From positions 1 through 49,867 of the forward strand of contig CANMTP010000022.1 of the NCBI GenBank assembly GCA_947500845.1: a stretch of DNA of 49,867 nucleotides, written 5' to 3'. Shown here one piece after another: positions 43,078 through 49,867 of this stretch. Both the position numbers and the translations under genes were made by a program. The DNA comes from an uncultured Aquimarina sp. Its GTDB lineage: Bacteria; Bacteroidota; Bacteroidia; Flavobacteriales; Flavobacteriaceae. Under the pieces are notes generated by a model. The model had not been told where the DNA came from. It ran no database searches and saw only the letters and a list, made by a program, of their open reading frames with translations. Each line of letters begins with the position of its first letter. Positions within the stretch are counted from its first letter, which is position 1.

Positions 43078-44004
43078 ATGAAGTTTAAACTTTCTTTATT
43101 TTTCATTGTAATGTCTACCTTCTGTTTTGGTCAGGAGAAAGAATTTAATTCTGCCATAGTTAAGGTCAATAAGTACACTGAAGGATCTTTAGTCACACCG
43201 TATTCAGATCAAGAAGTACCACTTCTTATTTTTGTTATGGATGCAGGAGCAATTAATAGAGACGGTAATGATCGAATGTCTAAAAACGATACCTTCAAAA
43301 AATTATCTTATGAGCTAGCCAAAAAGGGAATAGCATCTTACAGCTACGATAAGAGATTATTTAAAATGGATGGATTAGGAATCATGGAACATGAAATTTC
43401 TATTGATCATTTTATCGAAGATGCGAAATCAGTTATAAGCTATTTTAAAAAAAATAAAAATTATACCAAAATCATAATTTTGGGTCATGGGCAAGGTTCT
43501 TTGATAGGTATGCTAGCCGCAAAAAATAATGCAGATGGATTTATATCAATAGCAGGAAACGGGCAATCTATTGATCAGGTTATAGTAGAGCAAATTTCGA
43601 AACAAGCACCAGGTCTGGATAAAAGTGCTTCAATTGCCTTTAAACAATTAAGGGAAAACGGAAGAGCTACGAGTTATGAACCCGCATTAGAATCTATTTT
43701 TAGATATGATTTGCAACCTTTTATGAAATCATGGGTAAAGTATGATCCTTCTCAAGAGATTTCTAAGTTAGAAATGCCTATTCTAATATTGCATGGAGAC
43801 AAAGATATCCAGGTAGAAGTAGCACAAGCAGAAAAACTAAAAGAATCTGCCCCACAAGCAGAATTGATGATAATTAATAATATGAACCATATCTTACGAG
43901 AAATAAAAGGAGGGCGACTAGAAAATCAAAAATCATACAATGAGTCCTGGCGAAAAATAATGCCAGAAGTTCTCTCGAGTATTGCTAACTTTGTAAATCA
44001 ATAG
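43078..44004 (+). CDS. Secreted alpha/beta hydrolase-fold protein lacking its nucleophile serine
   Basis: 308 residues from the ATG at 43078, where MKFKLSLFFIVMSTFCFGQ is a full signal peptide; a frame from 43027 adds 17 unsuited residues. The fold is a dienelactone-hydrolase/S9-type alpha/beta hydrolase: IASYSYDKRLFK, then IIILGHGQGSLIG at the elbow, acid in ILHGDKDIQVEV, and His in NNMNHILREI. The elbow normally reads GHSxG; here the nucleophile position is Gly (codon GGG at 43489-43491). Asp and His are kept. So it is either a non-catalytic relative or uses another residue. The frame is intact and no other damage is seen. Upstream gene is divergent; a HAD phosphatase follows after 44 bases. 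Confidence 0.82.
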   Translation: MKFKLSLFFIVMSTFCFGQEKEFNSAIVKVNKYTEGSLVTPYSDQEVPLLIFVMDAGAINRDGNDRMSKNDTFKKLSYELAKKGIASYSYDKRLFKMDGLGIMEHEISIDHFIEDAKSVISYFKKNKNYTKIIILGHGQGSLIGMLAAKNNADGFISIAGNGQSIDQVIVEQISKQAPGLDKSASIAFKQLRENGRATSYEPALESIFRYDLQPFMKSWVKYDPSQEISKLEMPILILHGDKDIQVEVAQAEKLKESAPQAELMIINNMNHILREIKGGRLENQKSYNESWRKIMPEVLSSIANFVNQ

Positions 44005-44048
44005 TTAGATATTCTAAATATAGATAAACCCAAATCCTAAATCTTAGA

Positions 44049-44855
44049 ATGCCACATCGCATTGTTTTTTCCGATATTGATGGAACCCTATTAAACTCTC
44101 AAAGAGAGCTGTCAGACTTTACCATTTCTGAGATAAAAAGAATAAAGGATAAGATCCCGGTAATACTGATATCTTCTAGAATGCCAAGCGCAATGACACA
44201 TTTGCAAGAAGAATTACAAATTACAGATCAGCCGCTAATATGTTACAATGGTGGACTCATTCTCGTTAATAAAAAACCTATTCATTCTACTTTTATATCT
44301 TTAGATATTCTGGAAGCGCTTAATAACTTCAACAGGAATCAGAAGGTACACCTAAGCTTATATCAAAATGATGACTGGTATGTTCCTGAAATGGATTTTT
44401 GGGCTAACAGAGAAGCTCAAAATACCAAAGTAAATCCTGTCGTAAAATCAACACAACATGTCCTTAACGAATGGAAAAAACAAAATAAGGGTGCTCATAA
44501 AATTATGTGTATGGGAGAAGAAGGATATATAGATAACACTTATAAATTTCTGGTAGATACCTTTGGAGAAGAGTTACACTTGTATCGTTCTAAGCCCACA
44601 TATATAGAGATTGCGCACAAAAGTATTTCAAAACTAACGGCCATAAAAACTTTATTGAATATACATTTTGACATTCCAATTACAGAAGCATTAGCTTTTG
44701 GGGATAATTATAACGATATTGAGATGATAAAAGCTGTAGGCATGGGAGTAGCAGTGGCAAATGCAAAATCAGAAACCAAAGAAGTGGCAAATATAGTGAC
44801 TTTGTCAGGAAAAGAAAATGGAGTTGCAATGTATATCAAAAATAATATTAAATAA
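44049..44855 (+). CDS. Cof-type HAD phosphatase
   Basis: 268 residues. HAD motif I FSDIDGTLLNS (residues 7-17, nucleophile Asp8 and Asp10), motif II ILISSRMPS, a Lys in SISKLTAIKTLL and motif IV FGDNYNDIEMI. A C2-type cap lies between (about 85-190). Members dephosphorylate sugar phosphates, FMN or PLP precursors; the exact substrate is not inferable. It lies three bases before the M61 peptidase gene, and probably shares a transcript with it and with the hydrolase before. Confidence 0.92.
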   Translation: MPHRIVFSDIDGTLLNSQRELSDFTISEIKRIKDKIPVILISSRMPSAMTHLQEELQITDQPLICYNGGLILVNKKPIHSTFISLDILEALNNFNRNQKVHLSLYQNDDWYVPEMDFWANREAQNTKVNPVVKSTQHVLNEWKKQNKGAHKIMCMGEEGYIDNTYKFLVDTFGEELHLYRSKPTYIEIAHKSISKLTAIKTLLNIHFDIPITEALAFGDNYNDIEMIKAVGMGVAVANAKSETKEVANIVTLSGKENGVAMYIKNNIK

Positions 44856-44857
44856 TT

Positions 44858-46756
44858 GTGCTAAAAATATTAAAAACGATTACCAACTTTGCATTTGCTA
44901 TATCATTATTTAATGTAATGGCAGGTTGCAAAACGTCACAATTTGCAGTCGCTGACAACATCTCTTCGATCATAGCATCAATAGATTTGGTTAATGTTGT
45001 AGATGACAAAGTCAAAGTAGACATACAAGTAAATACTATTGACGCCGATACCATTAGCTATTATATTCCAAAAATTGTTCCTGGTACCTATCAAAATAAT
45101 AACTACGGAAAGTTCATTGAAGATTTTAAAGCTTTTGATAAAGCTGGCAATCAATTATATACTCAGAAATACGGAGATAATCGTTGGAAAATAAACAACG
45201 CAAAAGAACTTCACAAAATAAGCTATTTGGTAAACGACACCTTTGATGTCGAAGATACACATGAGATATTCTCTCCAACAGGTACAAATATTTCAAAAAA
45301 CAAAAATTTCGTTTTAAATCTCTATGGCTTCATAGGTTATTTCGATAAGCTAAAGGAAATTAAATATAAGCTTTTTATAAAACATCCAAAGACATTGGAA
45401 GCAGCGTCTTCTAACGAAGAAATAATACCCGAGAAGCCTGTTAACAATCCAAATTATGATGTCGATTATTTTGCATATAAAAGATATGCCGATGTTGTAG
45501 ATTCACCTATAATGTATTCTAATTCAAATCATGTAACCTTTACGGTTAATGATTTAGAAGTTTTATTTAGCGTCTACTCCCCAAATAATGTACATACGGC
45601 AGAGCGCCTCAAGCCACAAATGGAGCGTATGATCAGAGCGCAAAGTAATTTTATTGGTGATAATATAGAGACAACTAAAAAATATAGTATTCTACTGTAT
45701 CTTTCGACTACAAAACCAAATGATGCAAAAGGTTTTGGAGCATTAGAGCACAGTTCTTCTACAGTAGCAGTATTGCCCGAATCACTTTCGGTTCAAAAAC
45801 TTAATGATGCGCTTACAGATGTAGTTTCACATGAGTTTTTTCATATCATTACACCCATCAACATTCACTCTGAAGAAATTCATGATTTTGATTATAATAG
45901 TCCAAAAATGTCACAACATCTTTGGCTTTATGAAGGAACTCCCGAGTATTTTTCATTGTTGTTCCAAATTACTCAGGGATTGATCACAAAAGAGGAGTTT
46001 CTAGAACGAATTTTAGAAAAGATAGTAGCCTCCAAAAATTTCGACAACTCTATTTCTTTTGCTACTATGAGCAAGAATATTTTGATATCACCTTATCGTC
46101 AAAACTATCGTAATGTTTATGAGAAAGGAGCACTAATTTCTATGTGTATAGATATTATTATGAGAGAAAAAAGCGATGGGATTTATGGAGCACTTGATCT
46201 TATTAAAAATTTATCATTAAGATTTGGTCGAGACACTCCCTTTAAAGATAAAAACTTAATTAATATTATTGAAGAAGTTTCTTATCCCGAAGTTAGCACA
46301 TTTCTAGGGAAGCATGTTATTGATAATCAACCTATCGATTATAGCTATTTTCTCAACAAAGTCGGAGTAACTTTTGGAACTAAAGATGTAACTTCCTCGT
46401 ATTTTATTCATGAACAACAGCCTTTCGTAAAAGGATCAGAAACCTCGAATGAGATAGTTTTTGCGACAAACATTCCTTTTAACAGTTTTCTGAAAAAAAT
46501 TGGTATACAAAGAGGAGACGTATTGCTCAGTATTAATAAAAAAACATACAATATTAAAAACATTTATGATCTATTTGGAGACTCTAACGAATGGAAAGTT
46601 GGTGATGAAATTACCTTTCACATTAAACGAGAAGGCAAGGAGATTACTTTAAACTCAAAAGTAATACAACCCACAGTACAAAAAATAATTTTGGAACAAA
46701 ATCCTGAATCTCAAGAACGGCCAACAAAGTTGTTCAAAAAATGGATAAATGATTAA
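44858..46756 (+). CDS. M61 family aminopeptidase lipoprotein with PDZ domain
   Basis: 632 residues with GTG start; lipobox VMAGC at Cys24 supports that start. An N-terminal beta domain (to about 240) precedes a gluzincin catalytic domain: HEFFH zinc motif in SHEFFHIITPINIHSEE (about 330), the second Glu ligand in WLYEGTPEYFS, and the GALEHSSST strand with the substrate-side Glu. The C-terminal about 95 residues form a PDZ domain (LKKIGIQRGDVLLSINKK). This is the glycyl-aminopeptidase M61 layout, normally about 600 residues. Probably periplasmic peptide trimming. It follows the HAD gene after two bases. Confidence 0.92.
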   Translation: MLKILKTITNFAFAISLFNVMAGCKTSQFAVADNISSIIASIDLVNVVDDKVKVDIQVNTIDADTISYYIPKIVPGTYQNNNYGKFIEDFKAFDKAGNQLYTQKYGDNRWKINNAKELHKISYLVNDTFDVEDTHEIFSPTGTNISKNKNFVLNLYGFIGYFDKLKEIKYKLFIKHPKTLEAASSNEEIIPEKPVNNPNYDVDYFAYKRYADVVDSPIMYSNSNHVTFTVNDLEVLFSVYSPNNVHTAERLKPQMERMIRAQSNFIGDNIETTKKYSILLYLSTTKPNDAKGFGALEHSSSTVAVLPESLSVQKLNDALTDVVSHEFFHIITPINIHSEEIHDFDYNSPKMSQHLWLYEGTPEYFSLLFQITQGLITKEEFLERILEKIVASKNFDNSISFATMSKNILISPYRQNYRNVYEKGALISMCIDIIMREKSDGIYGALDLIKNLSLRFGRDTPFKDKNLINIIEEVSYPEVSTFLGKHVIDNQPIDYSYFLNKVGVTFGTKDVTSSYFIHEQQPFVKGSETSNEIVFATNIPFNSFLKKIGIQRGDVLLSINKKTYNIKNIYDLFGDSNEWKVGDEITFHIKREGKEITLNSKVIQPTVQKIILEQNPESQERPTKLFKKWIND

Positions 46757-46834
46757 AATTTTCCATGTCTTCCTGTCAAGTCTTTTTTAGAATAATGTAT
46801 TTTGCAATGCTCATTTTAAAATCAACGCGCTAGA

Positions 46835-48139
46835 ATGGAAAACGTTCCTTTTTTTACAGATGACACCATAGTTTTTGGTATTTTAATGCTCTGTTTAGGT
46901 TTAGTATTTTATACGGCTTCAATTAACAAAGGATTTTGGAGATCTTTCTACAAATTTGTACCAGCCATATTACTTTGTTATCTCTTACCAGCCATATTTA
47001 ATTCTTTAGGTATTATTTCTCCAGAGTGGAAAGAACTAAATGCTGATGGAGAATTGATTGAAAAATCATCTAACGTCTATTACATTGCCAGTAGATATCT
47101 TTTACCTGCATCATTGGTATTAATGACTTTAAGTATCGATCTAAAAGGTATTTTTAATCTTGGTCCTAAAGCACTAATCATGTTTATTACAGGGACATTA
47201 GGAATCGTTTTTGGTGGGCCTATTGCCATTTTACTAATTTCTATTGTTTCTCCAGAAACAGTAGGTGGTGTAGAATTTGATGCTGTATGGAGAGGACTAT
47301 CTACACTTGCAGGAAGTTGGATTGGTGGAGGCGCTAATCAAGCGGCGATGCTCGAAATTTATCAATATAATCCAGATAAATACGGTGGAATGGTACTGGT
47401 AGATATAGTAGTTGCCAACTTATGGATGGCTATTTTGCTTATTGGCATAGGAAAAAGTAATAAAATTGATGCTTGGTTAAAAGCTGACAATAGTGCTATC
47501 GAATCTCTAAAGAAAAAAGTTTCAGAATATGCAGAAAGTATTACGCGAAATCCATCACTAACAGATTATATCATCATGCTTTCTATTGCATTTGTGGCTG
47601 TTGGAATAGCACATTGGGGAGCCGGGGGAATTTCAGGATTACTGTCAAATAATTTTGAAATATTTAATGATAAGAGCTCTGCCCTATCCTCATTTACTTC
47701 CAGATTTTTCTGGATGATCACTATAGCAACGGCTATTGGTATTTTATTGTCTTACACCAAAGTAAAGCAATATGAGGGTGCTGGTGCAAGTAAAATTGGA
47801 AGTATTTTTATTTACATCCTGGTGGCTACTATTGGCATGAAAATGGATCTAGGTATGGTTTTCGAAAATCCTGGGCTAATTGCCATAGGACTAGTCTGGA
47901 TGACGATACATGCAGTATTATTGATTGGTGTTGCCAAAATTATAAAAGCACCTTACTTTTTTCTTGCTGTTGGTAGCCAGGCCAATGTTGGGGGCGTAGC
48001 ATCTGCACCCGTAGTAGCTGCAGCTTTTCACCCTTCTCTAGCGACTGTTGGAGTACTATTGGCAGTATTAGGGTATGTGGTAGGTACATATGGCGCTATT
48101 TTATGTACTATTTTGATGCAAATCGCTTCTGGAAGTTAG
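46835..48139 (+). CDS. DUF819 family membrane protein
   Basis: 434 residues with about ten hydrophobic helices. DUF819 (YjcL-like) is recognisable from SRYLLPASLVLMTLSIDLKGIFNLGPKALIMF, the glycine-rich LAGSWIGGGANQAAMLEIY, and a second similar half with IFIYILVATIGMKMDLGMVF and SQANVGGVASAPVVAAAFHP. The inverted-repeat arrangement looks like a transporter, but no substrate is established. Own promoter likely in the 78-base gap. A lipoprotein gene follows 58 bases later. Confidence 0.92.
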   Translation: MENVPFFTDDTIVFGILMLCLGLVFYTASINKGFWRSFYKFVPAILLCYLLPAIFNSLGIISPEWKELNADGELIEKSSNVYYIASRYLLPASLVLMTLSIDLKGIFNLGPKALIMFITGTLGIVFGGPIAILLISIVSPETVGGVEFDAVWRGLSTLAGSWIGGGANQAAMLEIYQYNPDKYGGMVLVDIVVANLWMAILLIGIGKSNKIDAWLKADNSAIESLKKKVSEYAESITRNPSLTDYIIMLSIAFVAVGIAHWGAGGISGLLSNNFEIFNDKSSALSSFTSRFFWMITIATAIGILLSYTKVKQYEGAGASKIGSIFIYILVATIGMKMDLGMVFENPGLIAIGLVWMTIHAVLLIGVAKIIKAPYFFLAVGSQANVGGVASAPVVAAAFHPSLATVGVLLAVLGYVVGTYGAILCTILMQIASGS

Positions 48140-48197
48140 TATTTCATTCTAATTTATAGCATATTTGTATCCCATTTTCAAAACTTACAAACCATAC

Positions 48198-48947
48198 ATG
48201 AGAAATTTTGTAATTATACTTTTAGTAACTATGTTCTTGGCCAATTGTTCCTCTCCTAAAAAGGAAGGGAACGTTACCATTAGCGGTAATATTAAAGGCT
48301 TAAAAAAAGGGACTTTGTATTTACAAAGAGTTAAAGATACTATGCTTGTTAATATAGACTCTGTTTTTATAGATGGAGATTCTGAGTTTTTGATGAAATC
48401 CAACGTGTCTGAACCGGAAATTCACTATTTATATCTTGATAAAAAAGATGGAGCCCAATATAACGATCGTATCGACTTTTTTGCTGAACCTGGAGAAATT
48501 ACTATATCGACAACGTTAAAGGATTTTGAAAAAGATATAAAAATTACTGGTGGAAAGAACGAAATGAAGTATCAGGAATATAAAAAGATGCTCCAAAGAT
48601 TTAATGAAAGAAACTTAAGGCTCATCAAAGAAGATTTTGAAGCTACTAAGCAAAAGGATGAGGAGAAGCTGATTGAAAATGATCAGGCCTACCAAAATCT
48701 CACAAAACAGAAATATCTGTACACTATCAATTTTGCGATCTACAATAGAAAATTAGAAGTAGCGCCTTATATTACGCTTAGCGAAGTGTTTGATGCTAAT
48801 ATTAAACTTCTGGATACAGTAGCTAAATCCCTAAGTCCTAAAGTAAAAAAATCAATGTATGGGAAACAACTTATTGAATATATCGACGATCGAAAAGCAA
48901 AAGAAGCGACTATCATAAAGCAAAATGATTCTATCAGTAGAAAGTGA
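48198..48947 (+). CDS. DUF4369-containing lipoprotein
   Basis: 249 residues from the ATG at 48198; a frame from 48165 gives an 11-residue extension unlike a signal peptide. Lipobox FLANC with Cys17. A DUF4369-type beta domain (about 26-120) with VTISGNIKGLKKGTLYLQRVKD and DRIDFFAEPGEITI is followed by a helical, charged tail (120-249). In many Bacteroidota this domain precedes a TlpA-like thioredoxin; here the thioredoxin part is absent and the helical tail ends the protein. Surface or periplasmic role unknown. Confidence 0.82.
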   Translation: MRNFVIILLVTMFLANCSSPKKEGNVTISGNIKGLKKGTLYLQRVKDTMLVNIDSVFIDGDSEFLMKSNVSEPEIHYLYLDKKDGAQYNDRIDFFAEPGEITISTTLKDFEKDIKITGGKNEMKYQEYKKMLQRFNERNLRLIKEDFEATKQKDEEKLIENDQAYQNLTKQKYLYTINFAIYNRKLEVAPYITLSEVFDANIKLLDTVAKSLSPKVKKSMYGKQLIEYIDDRKAKEATIIKQNDSISRK

Positions 48948-48973
48948 AAAGATGAATTATTAAGATCCAGAAC

Positions 48974-49612
48974 TTATTTCACAGCCAAAATCGGAATTAA
49001 TTCTCTAAAATTCGAAATATAATAGTTTGCATATTCTGATCTCTTTTGACCAAATTTAGCAACCTGTATCGTGTTTAAGCCTAATTCGAATCCAGCTTTT
49101 AATTCTGAATGAGGGTTATCACCAACAATATAGACGAATTCTGACTTTATATTTTTTTCTAAAAAAATATTTTCGAAAATTCCTTTCTTGAAAATTCTTT
49201 TAGGATCTAATATATCGTCAATATAAATTTTACTAAATTCTTTTTCTAATCCTAACTGTAGAATTTTAGCATTTTGTAATTTGCTAAATCCGGTAGTCAC
49301 AAGTACCTTTTCTTGTTTTAAATTTTTAACAACATCAAAATCTTTAAAAGGTTGGATATACAGGTTATATTCATTTTCATTTATTAAACGGGCAAATTCA
49401 GAATTTTGATGCCTATCAAATTTATAGGTATCAGCAACAACATCAAAAGGATATTTCCATAATTCAGGCATGATTTTTTTTGTCAGTTCCGAACCGAATT
49501 TATCAATTAGTGAACACTCGAATTTATCTAAAATTGGCCTCAATGGTTCTTTTCCAATAGATTTTGTTGCAAATAGCGTATCGTCTAAGTCAAAAATCAG
49601 AAGTTCATTCAT
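48974..49612 (-). CDS. HAD family hydrolase
   Basis: 212 residues. Motif I is LLIFDLDDTLFAT (Asp8, Asp10), motif II VLVTTGFSKLQ, a Lys in KRIFKKGIFE and motif IV YIVGDNPHSELKAGFELG, with a helical C1 cap between. This is the phosphoglycolate-phosphatase-like branch; substrate unknown. No downstream partner; it is convergent with the DUF4369 gene. Start at 49612 chosen because MNELLIFDLDDT is the typical beginning. Confidence 0.88.
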   Translation of the reverse strand: MNELLIFDLDDTLFATKSIGKEPLRPILDKFECSLIDKFGSELTKKIMPELWKYPFDVVADTYKFDRHQNSEFARLINENEYNLYIQPFKDFDVVKNLKQEKVLVTTGFSKLQNAKILQLGLEKEFSKIYIDDILDPKRIFKKGIFENIFLEKNIKSEFVYIVGDNPHSELKAGFELGLNTIQVAKFGQKRSEYANYYISNFRELIPILAVK

Positions 49613-49836
49613 TACCTTTCTTTAGCAATTTACAACTTCAAATATATGAATTAGAGCAACATGACCTTCTGTTATCTATTATTATCGGGGATTCGTGCCA
49701 GTTCAATATTCTGATTCTTTTATCTTTTTTGGTGCTTTTGAAATTCGATCTTCCTCTACTCTGACTACGGCCCATAAGAAAATCGCTCAAGACAGGCTTC
49801 TCGCCCCAATGTAATTCCAATATCATAAAAAACAAA
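49613..49836. other. Right-edge non-coding stretch
   Basis: No gene that I can support. Short frames exist on both strands (49564-49764 + and 49638-49850 -) but one overlaps the HAD gene and the other starts inside the terminator at 49837-49860. Confidence 0.4.
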
Positions 49837-49860
49837 AGCCCTGAAATCAAATTCAGAGCT
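49837..49860 (-). terminator. Minus-strand terminator of a gene beyond the window
   Basis: On the minus strand AGCTCTGAA and TTCAGGGCT pair (one G-U) over a six-base loop, then a TTTTGTTTTTT tract. It should end a gene that lies to the right of the window. Confidence 0.65.
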
Positions 49861-49867
49861 TATCTTC

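Noticed and set aside
49638..49850. 70-codon minus-strand frame at the right end
   Set aside because: It starts inside a terminator hairpin and shows no recognisable domain.
1..49867. CRISPR arrays, tRNA or rRNA genes
   Set aside because: No regularly spaced direct repeats and no tRNA or rRNA signature were seen by eye; a tRNA scan would be needed to exclude a missed tRNA.

Overview
The window looks like chromosomal DNA of a marine-type member of the Flavobacteriaceae (Bacteroidota), possibly close to Aquimarina; the genus is a guess from protein style only. Reasons: AT-rich sequence, almost no Shine-Dalgarno sites, promoters of the TAnnTTTG type (best example in front of htpG), a flavobacterial RecQ variant, a carboxypeptidase-regulatory-domain outer membrane barrel, many SPII lipoproteins, and a small double-glycine-leader peptide gene. 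No rRNA, tRNA or CRISPR array was seen.

Layout. 0.3-0.5 kb: a 63-residue GG-leader, cysteine-rich peptide. 0.6-13.6 kb: a housekeeping and envelope block: recQ (-), then kdsD-tatC-AhpD-like (overlapping operon), lptB, pssA (-), lnt, an ABC-F ATPase, a degenerate methyltransferase-like protein, an orphan LolD/MacB-type ABC ATPase, a sodium:solute symporter and a CoA-binding protein (-). 13.7-16.7 kb: an outer membrane beta-barrel gene flanked by two short intergenic units that each have their own promoter and terminator (candidate small RNAs). 16.7-22.3 kb: fabH-like, ABC1 kinase and TetR (all -), then htpG.

22.3-33.9 kb is an accessory island. It begins with a decayed gene and ends with a decayed IS481-type transposase. 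Between them lie a DJ-1/PfpI protein, an S41 peptidase, two NTF2-like proteins plus the 3' remnant of a third, four serine beta-lactamase-fold hydrolases (two with C-terminal TPRs), and a CocE-type hydrolase. All are exported or lipoproteins, all are on the + strand, and most are tightly spaced. 34-49.6 kb: a prolyl-oligopeptidase (-), lipoproteins, a secreted astacin (-), a DUF3052-like/DoxX/AlkB operon, AraC regulator, S1/P1 nuclease (-), an alpha/beta hydrolase that has lost its nucleophile, two HAD phosphatases, an M61 peptidase, a DUF819 membrane protein and a DUF4369 lipoprotein.

The most interesting signal is a bipartite promoter, TGTAAC-N16-CGT(C/T), with identical spacing at five intergenic + strand sites: before lnt, before the orphan ABC ATPase, before the outer membrane barrel, and before each of the two terminator-ended non-coding units. 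The architecture matches extracytoplasmic-function (ECF) sigma promoters. It suggests an envelope regulon that joins lipoprotein maturation, a lipoprotein/macrolide-type ABC ATPase, an outer membrane protein and two small RNAs. The sigma factor itself is not in the window.
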